The notes below the pieces were generated by a model, which did not search any database, had not been told where the DNA came from, and saw only the letters and a list, made by a program, of their open reading frames with translations. This document shows, piece by piece, positions 36,359-45,131 of a stretch of DNA of 55,539 nt. Position 1 is the stretch's first letter. The number at the start of each line of letters is the position of its first letter. The stretch comes from Gracilaria domingensis (Eukaryota > Rhodophyta > Florideophyceae > Gracilariales > Gracilariaceae), in the NCBI GenBank assembly GCA_022539475.1, contig VCMS01000457.1, positions 1-55,539 of the forward strand. The letters run 5' to 3'. The position numbers and the translations under genes are program-made.

Positions 36359-39300
36359 ATGCCGGCTCCGTCCACGACCCAGCTGCGCGCCCGCGCATCC
36401 GCGCTTCAATCAGAGGAAGATCTTCTGCGCGACCAGCTTCAGTTCTTCCAGGAAAACAAAGCCGTGGAATGTCCACCAGGCGCCGACCCGGAGCAGCTGG
36501 AACAGCAGTATCTAGCCGCCGGGTCGCGCGCCACCGATGAACAGACTCCCTCCTCCGCGTTGCTGCCCACAATTGAGGAGCGCGCTGTTTCGCGACGTCG
36601 TCGTTCGAGAAGGAAGGAGGTGAAAGTCGCCCGACCTCCTGTCGCTACGCCGTTTCCGCAGTCGTTTCGGGCTGACCTGTCGCGCCCTTCGGTTTTTGCT
36701 AAGCGTGAGAGAGACACGCTGGACGCTGTACCTGATGATGTTCCGTCATCTTCTGAGCCACCTCCTTTCGATACACAGGAGATAGCGTCAAAGGAAGATG
36801 TCGCCCTGCCGAAGCCCGTGGAATCATCTTCGTCGAGTCGTACACCGGCACAGGAGGCATCGTCCATGCTAGCTTCCATGTCTTTGGAGCAGATACGTCA
36901 GGCGCAGCAGGAAATATATGCCACGCTGAAGCCGGAAAGCATCTCATTCCTGCGACAACGTTCCTCAGGACGGGGCGCCTCACAACCGAACCGATCACAG
37001 TCAACACCTTCGGAAACAGCGGGCGGGGGAAACCAAGCATTATCTACATCGTCTACGAAAGAAGAGTCTGACGAGAAAGTCACAGAGACAAAGAGAGACG
37101 AAGAAGTTGAAAGAGCGAAGCGATTATGGATGACCGATGTCACTGAAACGCTGAAAACACAGGAGCATGTGGATCAAGTTTTGCAGAAAGCCGTGGAAGA
37201 CATGGGGCCTATTGCGAGAGAGCGCTTTGATCTGGACGGAAACGTTTTGACCGCGGAGCAAATCGATGCACTCCCCACTCACAAAGGATTACATCATCAC
37301 GGCACCTCCCCGGAGAGCGCTGGTTACACTCTAGCTGATCTGCTAATCCTAACCCGCTCCACTATTTTATCTCAAAGGGTTATGGCTCTCAAAGTGTTGG
37401 CCGCTTTGATTTCTAGCCACGGCGAGCGCATATCCGAACCCATGCTTAACTCTGATGGCATTAGGCTGGTGTTTTCCCCCCTTCCGGCTGCAGAAACTTT
37501 CCATTCAGCCCTCACAAACCAAGTCGCGTATCTCGAAGCTGTAGAGTGTTTGCTGGGGCAAGTTTGTGCATTAGACCAACACAAGCTTGATCGCGACCAT
37601 TATTTTGCTTCAGAGTTCTATTCCCCGGCTTTTGTGCGAGGAGATGAATCGCCACTGTTTGCTCTGCTGAGTGAGACGCACTGCATCGGAACTCTAGTTG
37701 AAATTGCTAGAGCACGCTCCTTGAGTTCGAGCTCAGTAGAATTTTCGCAAAGAGCCCTCAACGCCATTCGGATTATTATCTTAAACTCACCAAGTTCGTC
37801 ACAATGGTATCTCGCGGAGTCCACCAACTCCTCCCGCCTCTTAAGCAATATAATGCAGCTTGCTGTTGGACCAGACAGACTTGCTCCGTCGACAACAATG
37901 TTGTCTTGTGATATCATCGCAAACATAATTGTAAAAGCTTCTTGGACCGGTAAGGAGAAACCCCCAGAGGTTCTCAAGTACCTTCTTTCTGAGGAATTCC
38001 TCTTAGAAACAGCAGCCCATCTGAACTGGGCCTTAAGGGACAGTCCGTTCGAGCTAAGTTCGACTGAGCAGGAGGCAGCGAAGGGTGTGCTTCGCTTGTT
38101 TCGGGCTTATCTCTCTCAAAATTTTGGTCTGCAATGCATCTCAGCTTTCCTTCAAGCCATTTGCCGTCTGGTGCAGGAAGCAGATGACAACCTCAGAATT
38201 GAAGCTTACCTTTTGCTTGAAGCGTACATTCATTGTTTAGGTACAAAAATGATGCAGGCTCCTGACATGCAATCTGACGCAGCTGCACCTGAGAAGAGGT
38301 TGCGTTCAGCACAGCGTGGAAAGGAACCATCAATGGCCCAGTTTGCTAAGGATCAGCTTTTGGGACTCGCTCCCCAGGTTGTGGCGGCAGCAAAGATTGT
38401 TGTCGCGTCTGGGAATCGTCATTCAACGTCACGCAGAGCAGCAGCCGGTCATTTCGTGGCAACGGCGTTGGCTGTGATGTCAGTTCCATTTGATGAGACA
38501 TATTACACTCAACTGAAGTGTGTAGCTTCGGATGTGAACTTTGGGATAGCTAAATCATGTCTGGACACTCCACGAGAATTGAGGGAGTCTCAAATGCTTG
38601 CCTCTTTAAGCCATGCGACTGCTCGTATTCTCAATGGCAAGCTACTTGAGAAGGGATTTGCTCTTCGAGAGGTAGACGAACTAGTTCACGCAGCTAAACG
38701 GGAGAGGAAAGCTATGTCCAACAAGTATGATCGTCAAGGGGGATGGCGGCTAATAGCAAATGCCTGTGCGGAATGGGTTGGTTTACTTTCTCGCCTAGAG
38801 TGTTCTGTGAGCATTGCTCAGACAGCCTCTGCCCTGCTGTCATGCCTTAGCGATGTACAAGTTATACTTGACTTGACGTCAAGATGCATCCTCAGGAAAG
38901 ATATCCTGTTGGTTTTGGCTCATAATATGGAAACTTCGGAGGCAGAGGAAATTGCGCGGAAGTTCGTTCCTCTAACGTGGAGGTTACTCAATGATGACGG
39001 TGAACTGCGATCCGAGATGCTACAAAGCCCTGGAGATCCAATGAACGAATCAGTTCTGGTTTCCTTGGACTCCTTGGTACGATCGTGGTTGAAGCATGAT
39101 GGTCTCACCTCAGAAGGTTTAAAGCTTTGCCGGTTACTATTCATGTCTGATTTGCTCAATAATAGGTTGCTCTTTGAAAATTTGGTTGAAGTGCCTCCCA
39201 GCCGATGTCGTGATCCTCATGCCTTGTTCGACTTTGCCCTTGAAGTAGGAAAGATCTGCGTCGAAACCGAAGGGCGTCTCATAAGAGCAGAAACGAACAC

Positions 39301-39862
39301 GAGGAGAAGCAGTCTATCCACCTCCACAGATTCTCAGTTCTTCAACTCAGTTGTAGCTCTTTCGGACCATCTGGTTGCAAGGGGACCTACGCCTTTGACT
39401 TCCGCAAAGACAGTTGACTCATTAGGGTCCATCATACTGAGCATTATGTGCAGCTTGGAAGCAGATTCATCTCTGCGACAAAACATGTGGAGTCGATGTG
39501 TTGACGAGTGCGGTGGGGCCGCACTCTTCGAAAATGGATTGTTTCTGCACAGCCTTGGGCTGAATTCCACATCCTCTTGTACATGCCTGGAGAGGGAAGA
39601 CATGATGTACAGATACATATCTGCGATTTCCAAGTCATATTTGGATCCCGGTCGCTGTCCCGAAATCATTAGGAGAATTGTTCTGTTCAGACTTTCGGAG
39701 TATCTGTCGTTCCCGGAGAGCACTGGCACTCTGGGGAACTTGTTTCAATCGCTTTCACATGCGTCTAGAAGAACAACGCTTCGCAAACTATCCCAATTCC
39801 TTGACGCGGACTGCGTGAACAATTTGGAGCCCCTTACAGAATGGTTGCGAAGTAGGATATGA
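36359..39862 (+). CDS. RPAP1: RPAP1 / MINIYO-like RNA polymerase II-associated protein
   Basis: 1167 residues. The N-terminal 150 are charged and disordered, with an Arg cluster around residues 79-86. Residues about 173-201 carry the RPAP1 N-terminal motif (MSLEQIRQAQQEIYATLKP, then SFLRQ). Residues about 288-350 carry the RPAP1 C-family motif (RERFDLDGN, then KGLHHHG and AGYTLADLLIL). The remaining 800 residues are predicted helical, HEAT/ARM-like by pattern. In animals and fungi RPAP1 links Pol II to assembly and nuclear import factors; in plants the homologue MINIYO promotes transcriptional elongation and the switch to differentiation. Its length matches the family (about 1200-1500). The stop codon is only 37 bases from the convergent nicastrin stop, so 3' UTRs must overlap. 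Confidence 0.88.
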   Translation: MPAPSTTQLRARASALQSEEDLLRDQLQFFQENKAVECPPGADPEQLEQQYLAAGSRATDEQTPSSALLPTIEERAVSRRRRSRRKEVKVARPPVATPFPQSFRADLSRPSVFAKRERDTLDAVPDDVPSSSEPPPFDTQEIASKEDVALPKPVESSSSSRTPAQEASSMLASMSLEQIRQAQQEIYATLKPESISFLRQRSSGRGASQPNRSQSTPSETAGGGNQALSTSSTKEESDEKVTETKRDEEVERAKRLWMTDVTETLKTQEHVDQVLQKAVEDMGPIARERFDLDGNVLTAEQIDALPTHKGLHHHGTSPESAGYTLADLLILTRSTILSQRVMALKVLAALISSHGERISEPMLNSDGIRLVFSPLPAAETFHSALTNQVAYLEAVECLLGQVCALDQHKLDRDHYFASEFYSPAFVRGDESPLFALLSETHCIGTLVEIARARSLSSSSVEFSQRALNAIRIIILNSPSSSQWYLAESTNSSRLLSNIMQLAVGPDRLAPSTTMLSCDIIANIIVKASWTGKEKPPEVLKYLLSEEFLLETAAHLNWALRDSPFELSSTEQEAAKGVLRLFRAYLSQNFGLQCISAFLQAICRLVQEADDNLRIEAYLLLEAYIHCLGTKMMQAPDMQSDAAAPEKRLRSAQRGKEPSMAQFAKDQLLGLAPQVVAAAKIVVASGNRHSTSRRAAAGHFVATALAVMSVPFDETYYTQLKCVASDVNFGIAKSCLDTPRELRESQMLASLSHATARILNGKLLEKGFALREVDELVHAAKRERKAMSNKYDRQGGWRLIANACAEWVGLLSRLECSVSIAQTASALLSCLSDVQVILDLTSRCILRKDILLVLAHNMETSEAEEIARKFVPLTWRLLNDDGELRSEMLQSPGDPMNESVLVSLDSLVRSWLKHDGLTSEGLKLCRLLFMSDLLNNRLLFENLVEVPPSRCRDPHALFDFALEVGKICVETEGRLIRAETNTRRSSLSTSTDSQFFNSVVALSDHLVARGPTPLTSAKTVDSLGSIILSIMCSLEADSSLRQNMWSRCVDECGGAALFENGLFLHSLGLNSTSSCTCLEREDMMYRYISAISKSYLDPGRCPEIIRRIVLFRLSEYLSFPESTGTLGNLFQSLSHASRRTTLRKLSQFLDADCVNNLEPLTEWLRSRI

Positions 39863-39899
39863 TCACCATTTCGGTGGTGACAACTTATGAACCAAGCCT

Positions 39900-42272
39900 C
39901 TAGACAGGTGGCACGAGAGAATCCCCTGTGCTTGACATGCTCGATTCCTCCACTGTCAACACTCTCTTGTCGTCAAACAAGGCACGGTCAAACCATATAC
40001 CGAACAAGAAACTCAGAACAAGAACACATACTCCCACTCCGAAGATAACAGCCTCGTAAAAGTCGCTATCTTGGACTTGCCCACAAAATCCGATCTCGGG
40101 ATCCCAAAAGCTCTCTGTCCAGTCTCCCTGGCGAGGTGCATGGCCGTCAAACTCTTCTCTCTTGAACCTTTTCTCGAGTTCAAACCCTCCTATCGAGTCG
40201 ACCATGTTAATACCGCCTCCAAACGCCCTATGAGTATATGTATCTGAGAGAACACACCGACGACGAGTGCACTGTGCATCCACGAGGTCACCTTGTGTTT
40301 GTGGCGATTCTTGTCGATTGATATCTCGATCATAGTCCTCGCAATCGTTTTTATTATTGCAGTTCTCTGAGCTTTCGTTGAAACGGTTGTGATGGGCAAA
40401 GAAGGCTTGAACCAAAGCCAGTTTAGCTGCGGCGCTAGGATTGTTGAAGCGAAGAACATCGGAAGGGAAGAACGCACCAACATAGTTCCCGGGCGTTACA
40501 GTCATGTTCTCATAGTCTTCCCCCAAGTATTCTCGCACCATGGAACAGTTTGTCCAATTACCAGTCATGCAAGTAATGACGTTATCAATCGTGTTTGAAT
40601 TCGCTAGGATTTCTCTGGGATCTTCAAACGCAATGTTAACTATTGCTGTTGCGATGGCGTTCGCAGCCTTGTACATTGATTCCTTCTGGGCAGGTTGACT
40701 GATTCGTAACTCAGTGTCAAGCATGGAGTGGTAGATTTCTGTGCTGAAATTCAGAGGATAATTGGTTACGCTCACAACGTCGATCCTACTATCGTTGAAG
40801 AAGAAGTTGAAGCTTTGAGAAGCGTCAATTGGAGTTACTGGCTCTTCGGAATCAAAATCAAATCCACCGCGTTCAAGACTCAGATCCTGACTCATAAAGG
40901 TGTTATTCAACATTTCTTCAAGACTTTCGCCAAGTGCATCGTCGTGATGAGTGAAGAACTGAGACGTGGGGGGGCTGTTGCCGGTGGAGGGAGTTATCAA
41001 CTGACCCAAGTTTAGTACTTGAATATCAGCGCCTTCGAATTCCTTGAACTTCAGGTTGTTGATGAACGGTTTTTTGCAACCTTTCCGACCTTCGGAAATA
41101 TCTTGCTCTTCGTCACATTCAAATTCCAACATGTCTCTCAGAAACCTGGCGGAACCTGCATAGCCCCAAGTCTCAGCGTTGAAAGCGAAATAGACAGGCT
41201 GCCGTTCAAAATCGCCTTCCCCTGTGGCTTGGCGCCAGTAGTTGGCCACAGCTTCTGCGACAGCCATCAATACAGCCAAGGAGGATATTTCTGCTCCAGC
41301 ACCCATTCCAAATTCTGGGAAGAATGCATAAGAGTCCATTGGCGCTGTGATGAACAAGTACTTGCGGGGAGCATCAGAGGTGACAGTGGAGTTGACTCGA
41401 CCCAGGGCAGACCAAACAGAATGACCGCCTATTGGTAAACAGGTCCTGTCTCGCAAACACTGCTCGGAGGTAACAGAAGAGCCCGCATTATCTACGTTGG
41501 CGTTGCTTTCGTTGGTGATAATGGTCGAAGGTGTCGGAGTGACAGTGGAAGCACAAGCCCACATTCTACCAATGGATTGGAGCTTGTACTGAGGAGAAAA
41601 AGCACCTTTGTTGTTTCCATTAGGGATGATAGTGGGATCACGAAATCGGCTCGCTTGAGAAAGAATCTCATCTGCCAGAGATGAATTAATATGAAAGATA
41701 TTGAAGGGAATGAACTGCTGGAAAGTGCAGTCGCCAAGGTTCCGACGCGGCCTCCCTTGGCATTTTTCGCCGGATCCTTCTTCACCGTAAAAGTTGTACA
41801 GACGATTCGGTTCGGTCTCTTCGAGTGAATAGTTAAAAAGAAGGTCTTGAGTTGTTTCATTATCGACGTTCTCATCGAGAAACTCATCTGCGCGTCGAGG
41901 GGGACCCTCGTACACAAGGACGGCGTCGATACTATTCCAAAAGTTGATACCAGATCTGACCCTCTTTGAAAAGAAAACGCGCTCTGGAACCAAGGCGATG
42001 GCTCGGTCGTTCTGCTGCCTGGCAACCTGAGTTATCTCTTCAAGGGAACGAAGCTCACGAACTGGTGCTTCTCGAACATCTGCGTCGCATTGGCCGCAGC
42101 CCCGAGAAGACTCATTATTGCTCTGCATGATACACATGGGCAACCCTTTGTAGCACCTTCGGCGAAAGCGACTCAACTTCCTGAGCGTGACGGAACCGGC
42201 AGTAGCCGTCAGTTGAAGCGAAATGACGATGGCCAAGACGTAAAACGCGGCACTCCATTTGACAGCGTGCAT
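39900..42272 (-). CDS. NCSTN: Nicastrin (gamma-secretase subunit)
   Basis: 790 residues. A signal peptide (about 1-25) leads a long Cys- and N-glycosylation-rich lumenal domain (for example Asn53, Asn138, Asn147, Asn196). Residues 277-293 show CLPIGGHSVWSALGRVN, and 312-345 the MDSYAFFPEFGMGAGAE segment typical of the aminopeptidase-like fold. AETWGYAGS (366-374) corresponds to the DYIGS substrate-recruitment motif: the Glu and the Tyr are kept but the Ile is Ala. One transmembrane helix (about 740-761) is followed by a 29-residue cytosolic tail. The length (animal nicastrins are about 700) and topology fit. It acts with presenilin, APH-1 and PEN-2 in intramembrane proteolysis. It is divergent from the HAD gene and convergent with RPAP1. 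Confidence 0.9.
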   Translation of the reverse strand: MHAVKWSAAFYVLAIVISLQLTATAGSVTLRKLSRFRRRCYKGLPMCIMQSNNESSRGCGQCDADVREAPVRELRSLEEITQVARQQNDRAIALVPERVFFSKRVRSGINFWNSIDAVLVYEGPPRRADEFLDENVDNETTQDLLFNYSLEETEPNRLYNFYGEEGSGEKCQGRPRRNLGDCTFQQFIPFNIFHINSSLADEILSQASRFRDPTIIPNGNNKGAFSPQYKLQSIGRMWACASTVTPTPSTIITNESNANVDNAGSSVTSEQCLRDRTCLPIGGHSVWSALGRVNSTVTSDAPRKYLFITAPMDSYAFFPEFGMGAGAEISSLAVLMAVAEAVANYWRQATGEGDFERQPVYFAFNAETWGYAGSARFLRDMLEFECDEEQDISEGRKGCKKPFINNLKFKEFEGADIQVLNLGQLITPSTGNSPPTSQFFTHHDDALGESLEEMLNNTFMSQDLSLERGGFDFDSEEPVTPIDASQSFNFFFNDSRIDVVSVTNYPLNFSTEIYHSMLDTELRISQPAQKESMYKAANAIATAIVNIAFEDPREILANSNTIDNVITCMTGNWTNCSMVREYLGEDYENMTVTPGNYVGAFFPSDVLRFNNPSAAAKLALVQAFFAHHNRFNESSENCNNKNDCEDYDRDINRQESPQTQGDLVDAQCTRRRCVLSDTYTHRAFGGGINMVDSIGGFELEKRFKREEFDGHAPRQGDWTESFWDPEIGFCGQVQDSDFYEAVIFGVGVCVLVLSFLFGIWFDRALFDDKRVLTVEESSMSSTGDSLVPPV

Positions 42273-42664
42273 ATCGCGGTTGGGGAGATGAAGGGGCTGA
42301 ACAAGGGCGGTGGTGGAAGGCGGCGCTCGCGCGATGAAGGAGATGGCGGAACGTGACTCAAGCCATGGCTCTCGCAGAAACGCGCGGCATCGCTCGCGGA
42401 CGGTATTCCTCCATCGCGCAACAGGAGGTGCCCAACGTCATCGTTCAGATGTGGCGGACGGTAGCGCGACAGTTGTCAGCGGGTCACGCCGCTACGCAGA
42501 CAACCGATCTGACAGTTAGCGCGCGCAATTGCGCGGGGGCCAAGTGGGCAGGGGCTCGTTCAATTGTCAATTGGCGGCGCCCACGCCAGCAAACGCGTGC
42601 ATCTCGCGCCACCTCCGTCATTGCGCGCGCATCGCCGCCACATCTCGTCCGCCTCGCCGTCGCC
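42273..42664. promoter_or_regulatory. Bidirectional promoter between nicastrin and HAD genes
   Basis: 392 bases separate the two divergent start codons (using the HAD start at 42665). A reverse CCAAT box is part of CAATTGGCGGCGCC at about 42568-42581. The HAD frame stays open upstream to an ATG at 42353, so if that start is used the promoter would be only 80 bases; the downstream start is preferred. Confidence 0.4.
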
Positions 42665-43819
42665 ATGCCGCAGCCGCGCGCCACCTTCGTCGCGCAGCCG
42701 CCGCTGCTTCCTCCGCGAGCGCGCGCCGCCTCGCGCTTCACGCGTCGCCGTCCGCGTGCGCCAGGCCCGCCCGCCCGCCTCCACCCCCGCGCGCCTCGCG
42801 CCGTGTTCTTGCCGCCTGACAGCGAGCCAGATGCTGCCGCCGACGACGCCGACGAGCTCGAGCTTGTGGAGCAGGGGGACGCTGCGCCAGGCTCTGTGCC
42901 GGCCTCTCCTCCGCGACATGGGTCCCTGTCCAACTTGGACCGATTGCTGGAGAATACGGAGCCGCGCTACACCACTTGGCAGCAGGAGAGAGCGCGGTCG
43001 TCTCTTTCTACTTTCAGTTACGACCGCCCTTTGCTGGGCGCTGATGAGTTGAATGAGTCGCTTAGGCCTTCACACCTGCAGCGTCACAGACATGTGCTGG
43101 CCCCGGATGAGCAATTTGCCGCTGTGTTTATGTGGGATACCGTCGTGTTCAATGCGCGCGAGCTGGAGAAGCGCGCCTGGACCGTCGTGGCGGAAGAGAA
43201 CACTCTGCCACCACCGGATTTGCAAGATATCGTGCGCGCAGAAGAAATGGCGCCTGAGGCAGCTGTGAAACGCGTGTTTTACTGGTTTGCCGATTGGGGC
43301 GACGTCAAGCGCTATGTATTTCGTAAGGCGGAGGTATACCAACGGTTATGTGCCTCCTTTGAGTTTCGCGCACAAGAGGGCATCTCGGATTGGCTCAACA
43401 GCCTTGACCAGTATGGCGTGAAGACCATTTTGTGCTCACCACATCCGAGACAATTCGTTATGGAAGTGCTTCAGAGTATCGGCCTTGCGTCTTTTTTCAC
43501 TTCAAGCGATATCGTTTCGGCGGAGGATGAGTGCGTGTCGATGGAGCAAGTTTTCTTACTAGCTGCAGTCAAGGCACAGCGACCCCCTAGTAAGTGCGTG
43601 GTCTTCACTGATAGACCATCCGGTGTTACTGCCGCACACGACGTTAGCGCAAAAGTTGTTGCGCTGTTGGGTGTTCATGCAGCGTATGAGGTTAGGTCTG
43701 CCGACCAAACTGTTAGAGATTACGAAGATCTTGTAGTGTACAACATTCGCCGCTTGTTTTCACAGCAAGGAACTGAGTTTCTGGATCCGCGCACCGAGCT
43801 TGAGGTTGACGGCAAGTAA
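42665..43819 (+). CDS. HAD-superfamily protein, PYRP2-like, nucleophile missing, probably plastid-targeted
   Basis: 384 residues from the ATG at 42665; an in-frame ATG at 42353 would add 104. I chose the later start because residues 1-50 are Arg/Ala/Pro-rich with few acids, like a transit peptide, followed by an acidic linker. The HAD core spans about 150-365. Motif I reads VFMWDTV: Met156 sits where the nucleophilic Asp should be, while Asp158 is kept. Motif II Ser258 (CSPHPRQ) and a motif IV-like VVFTDRPSG (312-320) are visible; the motif III Lys is not obvious. Segments LEKRAWTVVAEE, VFYWFADW and TAAHD closely resemble the plant plastid HAD group that includes PYRP2 (from memory). Catalytic Asp loss suggests a non-canonical or regulatory role. 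It is convergent with lpxC (131 bases). Confidence 0.72.
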   Translation: MPQPRATFVAQPPLLPPRARAASRFTRRRPRAPGPPARLHPRAPRAVFLPPDSEPDAAADDADELELVEQGDAAPGSVPASPPRHGSLSNLDRLLENTEPRYTTWQQERARSSLSTFSYDRPLLGADELNESLRPSHLQRHRHVLAPDEQFAAVFMWDTVVFNARELEKRAWTVVAEENTLPPPDLQDIVRAEEMAPEAAVKRVFYWFADWGDVKRYVFRKAEVYQRLCASFEFRAQEGISDWLNSLDQYGVKTILCSPHPRQFVMEVLQSIGLASFFTSSDIVSAEDECVSMEQVFLLAAVKAQRPPSKCVVFTDRPSGVTAAHDVSAKVVALLGVHAAYEVRSADQTVRDYEDLVVYNIRRLFSQQGTEFLDPRTELEVDGK

Positions 43820-43950
43820 TTGTCGTTCCTCTCATTCATTTGCATCTGCATCTTGTATGATACAACCGCTTCATTGCTGCTCTTGTGCCGTCTGTTTCGC
43901 AGATTGCGACTTTTTGTTTTTGTTGGCTCGACCGTCGCGTTCTTCGTCTC

Positions 43951-44823
43951 TCAGTCGCCCTCTAGGTCGTAATTGTCCGGATCTCTGTAAAGCTTTCTCA
44001 ACAACTCAACGTTTAACCAATGCGCTGGTCTTACTGCTGTATATCTGCCCAGTACAACCCCTCCCAATCTCAGGTCCCCAATGCAATCAACAGCAAGATG
44101 ACGACATATCTCGTCTGAATATCGAAGTCCTTCTGAGTTGAGCACTTTCCCTCCTTCTTCATACAAGAGAGAGTTATCCATACCACCTCCCAGTATGAGC
44201 CCTTTCGCGCGCCATCGCTCTAGTTCACTCCTGGACCAGAACGTCCGCGCACGAGCGACATTTCTTCGGAAAGATCCTTCAGACAGTGTGAAGGCCACTC
44301 TCTGAGTGCCCAAGTTAGAGCGCGACATGCCATTTACAAACGTCATCACTTCCACGTCCAGCGATCTTTCTCCTGGAAGCGGCCATAGTGAGGCGTGTGC
44401 TTTCCCGTCTTCTGAATTAACACGAACTGCTCGCCGAACGATTGTTAGGCGCTTTGCGGCATTCAATGGAACGACCTGCCCCTTCAACGCGAGCGTGAAT
44501 GGCCATGCGGAGCCGTCCATGATAGGTAGTTCCCTGCTTGAAATATGTGCTTGCACGTTATCTACCCCAGCTGCCGACAGAGCGGCGAGCAAATGTTCGA
44601 CGCTTGAAACGGTTGTAGCAGAAGATGATGGCGCCCGCAATGTAGTGCAGAGCGTGGCATCTGCAACGTTCTCAAACGTTGCAGGGATGCAATCGTTGCG
44701 ATGATGGAATGTGATGCCAGTGTTTGCAGGAGCTGGACGCAGAGTTAGCACCGACGGCGTTCCTGTATGAAGCGCAGTGCTTACAAACCGCATCGCTCGC
44801 TTTATTGTAGTCTGTCGCGCCAT
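43951..44823 (-). CDS. lpxC: UDP-3-O-acyl-N-acetylglucosamine deacetylase
   Basis: 290 residues. LpxC removes the acetyl group from UDP-3-O-acyl-GlcNAc, the committed step of lipid A synthesis; plants and several algae keep a Lpx pathway in organelles. Visible motifs: residues 4-36 align with the bacterial start (IKRA, ALHTG, APANTGI); SSVEH at 73-77 gives the general base Glu76 and zinc ligand His77; MDGSAWPF 102-109; DEICRH with zinc ligand His242 and Asp246; GDLRLGG; and AHWL with His268, matching the bacterial catalytic His. All catalytic residues are present. The protein begins almost at the domain, with no room for a long presequence; a stop lies nine codons upstream, so an organelle signal would need an upstream exon. 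It is divergent from the CRTISO-like gene (308 bases). Confidence 0.92.
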   Translation of the reverse strand: MARQTTIKRAMRFVSTALHTGTPSVLTLRPAPANTGITFHHRNDCIPATFENVADATLCTTLRAPSSSATTVSSVEHLLAALSAAGVDNVQAHISSRELPIMDGSAWPFTLALKGQVVPLNAAKRLTIVRRAVRVNSEDGKAHASLWPLPGERSLDVEVMTFVNGMSRSNLGTQRVAFTLSEGSFRRNVARARTFWSRSELERWRAKGLILGGGMDNSLLYEEGGKVLNSEGLRYSDEICRHLAVDCIGDLRLGGVVLGRYTAVRPAHWLNVELLRKLYRDPDNYDLEGD

Positions 44824-45131
44824 TCTGAGGTATCTCCCTTCGCCGCGTACTCAGAACGGAAGCAAGTATCTTCGGAAGTGTAGGCGTATGCACAGCCTGT
44901 CTGACCGCACTCTCGGCACGATTGGCCATAATTTCGCTCCGAATCTAGGTTCGTGCAGATTATCTCACACGTGAATAACTTTACTCCACCGCAATCCCCC
45001 GAGTCGACGATCATGATCTCGCCGCAAGACCTCCTCCACGGTACTACTCGTTCGTAGCGTTCATAGTAGGGCAGGTAGCTCGTCTCGAGAATTCAGTTGG
45101 GGCAATTGACACTGCAAGTAATTGGACAGCC
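44824..45131. promoter_or_regulatory. Bidirectional promoter between lpxC and CRTISO-like genes
   Basis: 308 bases separate two divergent start codons. A CACGTG (G-box core) lies at 44968-44973, within CTCACACGTGAATA, and is also present in the left-arm copy. G-boxes mediate light and stress control in plants; relevance here is inferred. Confidence 0.45.

Noticed and set aside
42353..42664. Upstream extension of the HAD protein to the ATG at 42353
   Set aside because: It would leave only 80 bases to the divergent nicastrin start, and the added residues show no domain; the start at 42665 gives a transit-peptide-like N-terminus. Not fully excluded.
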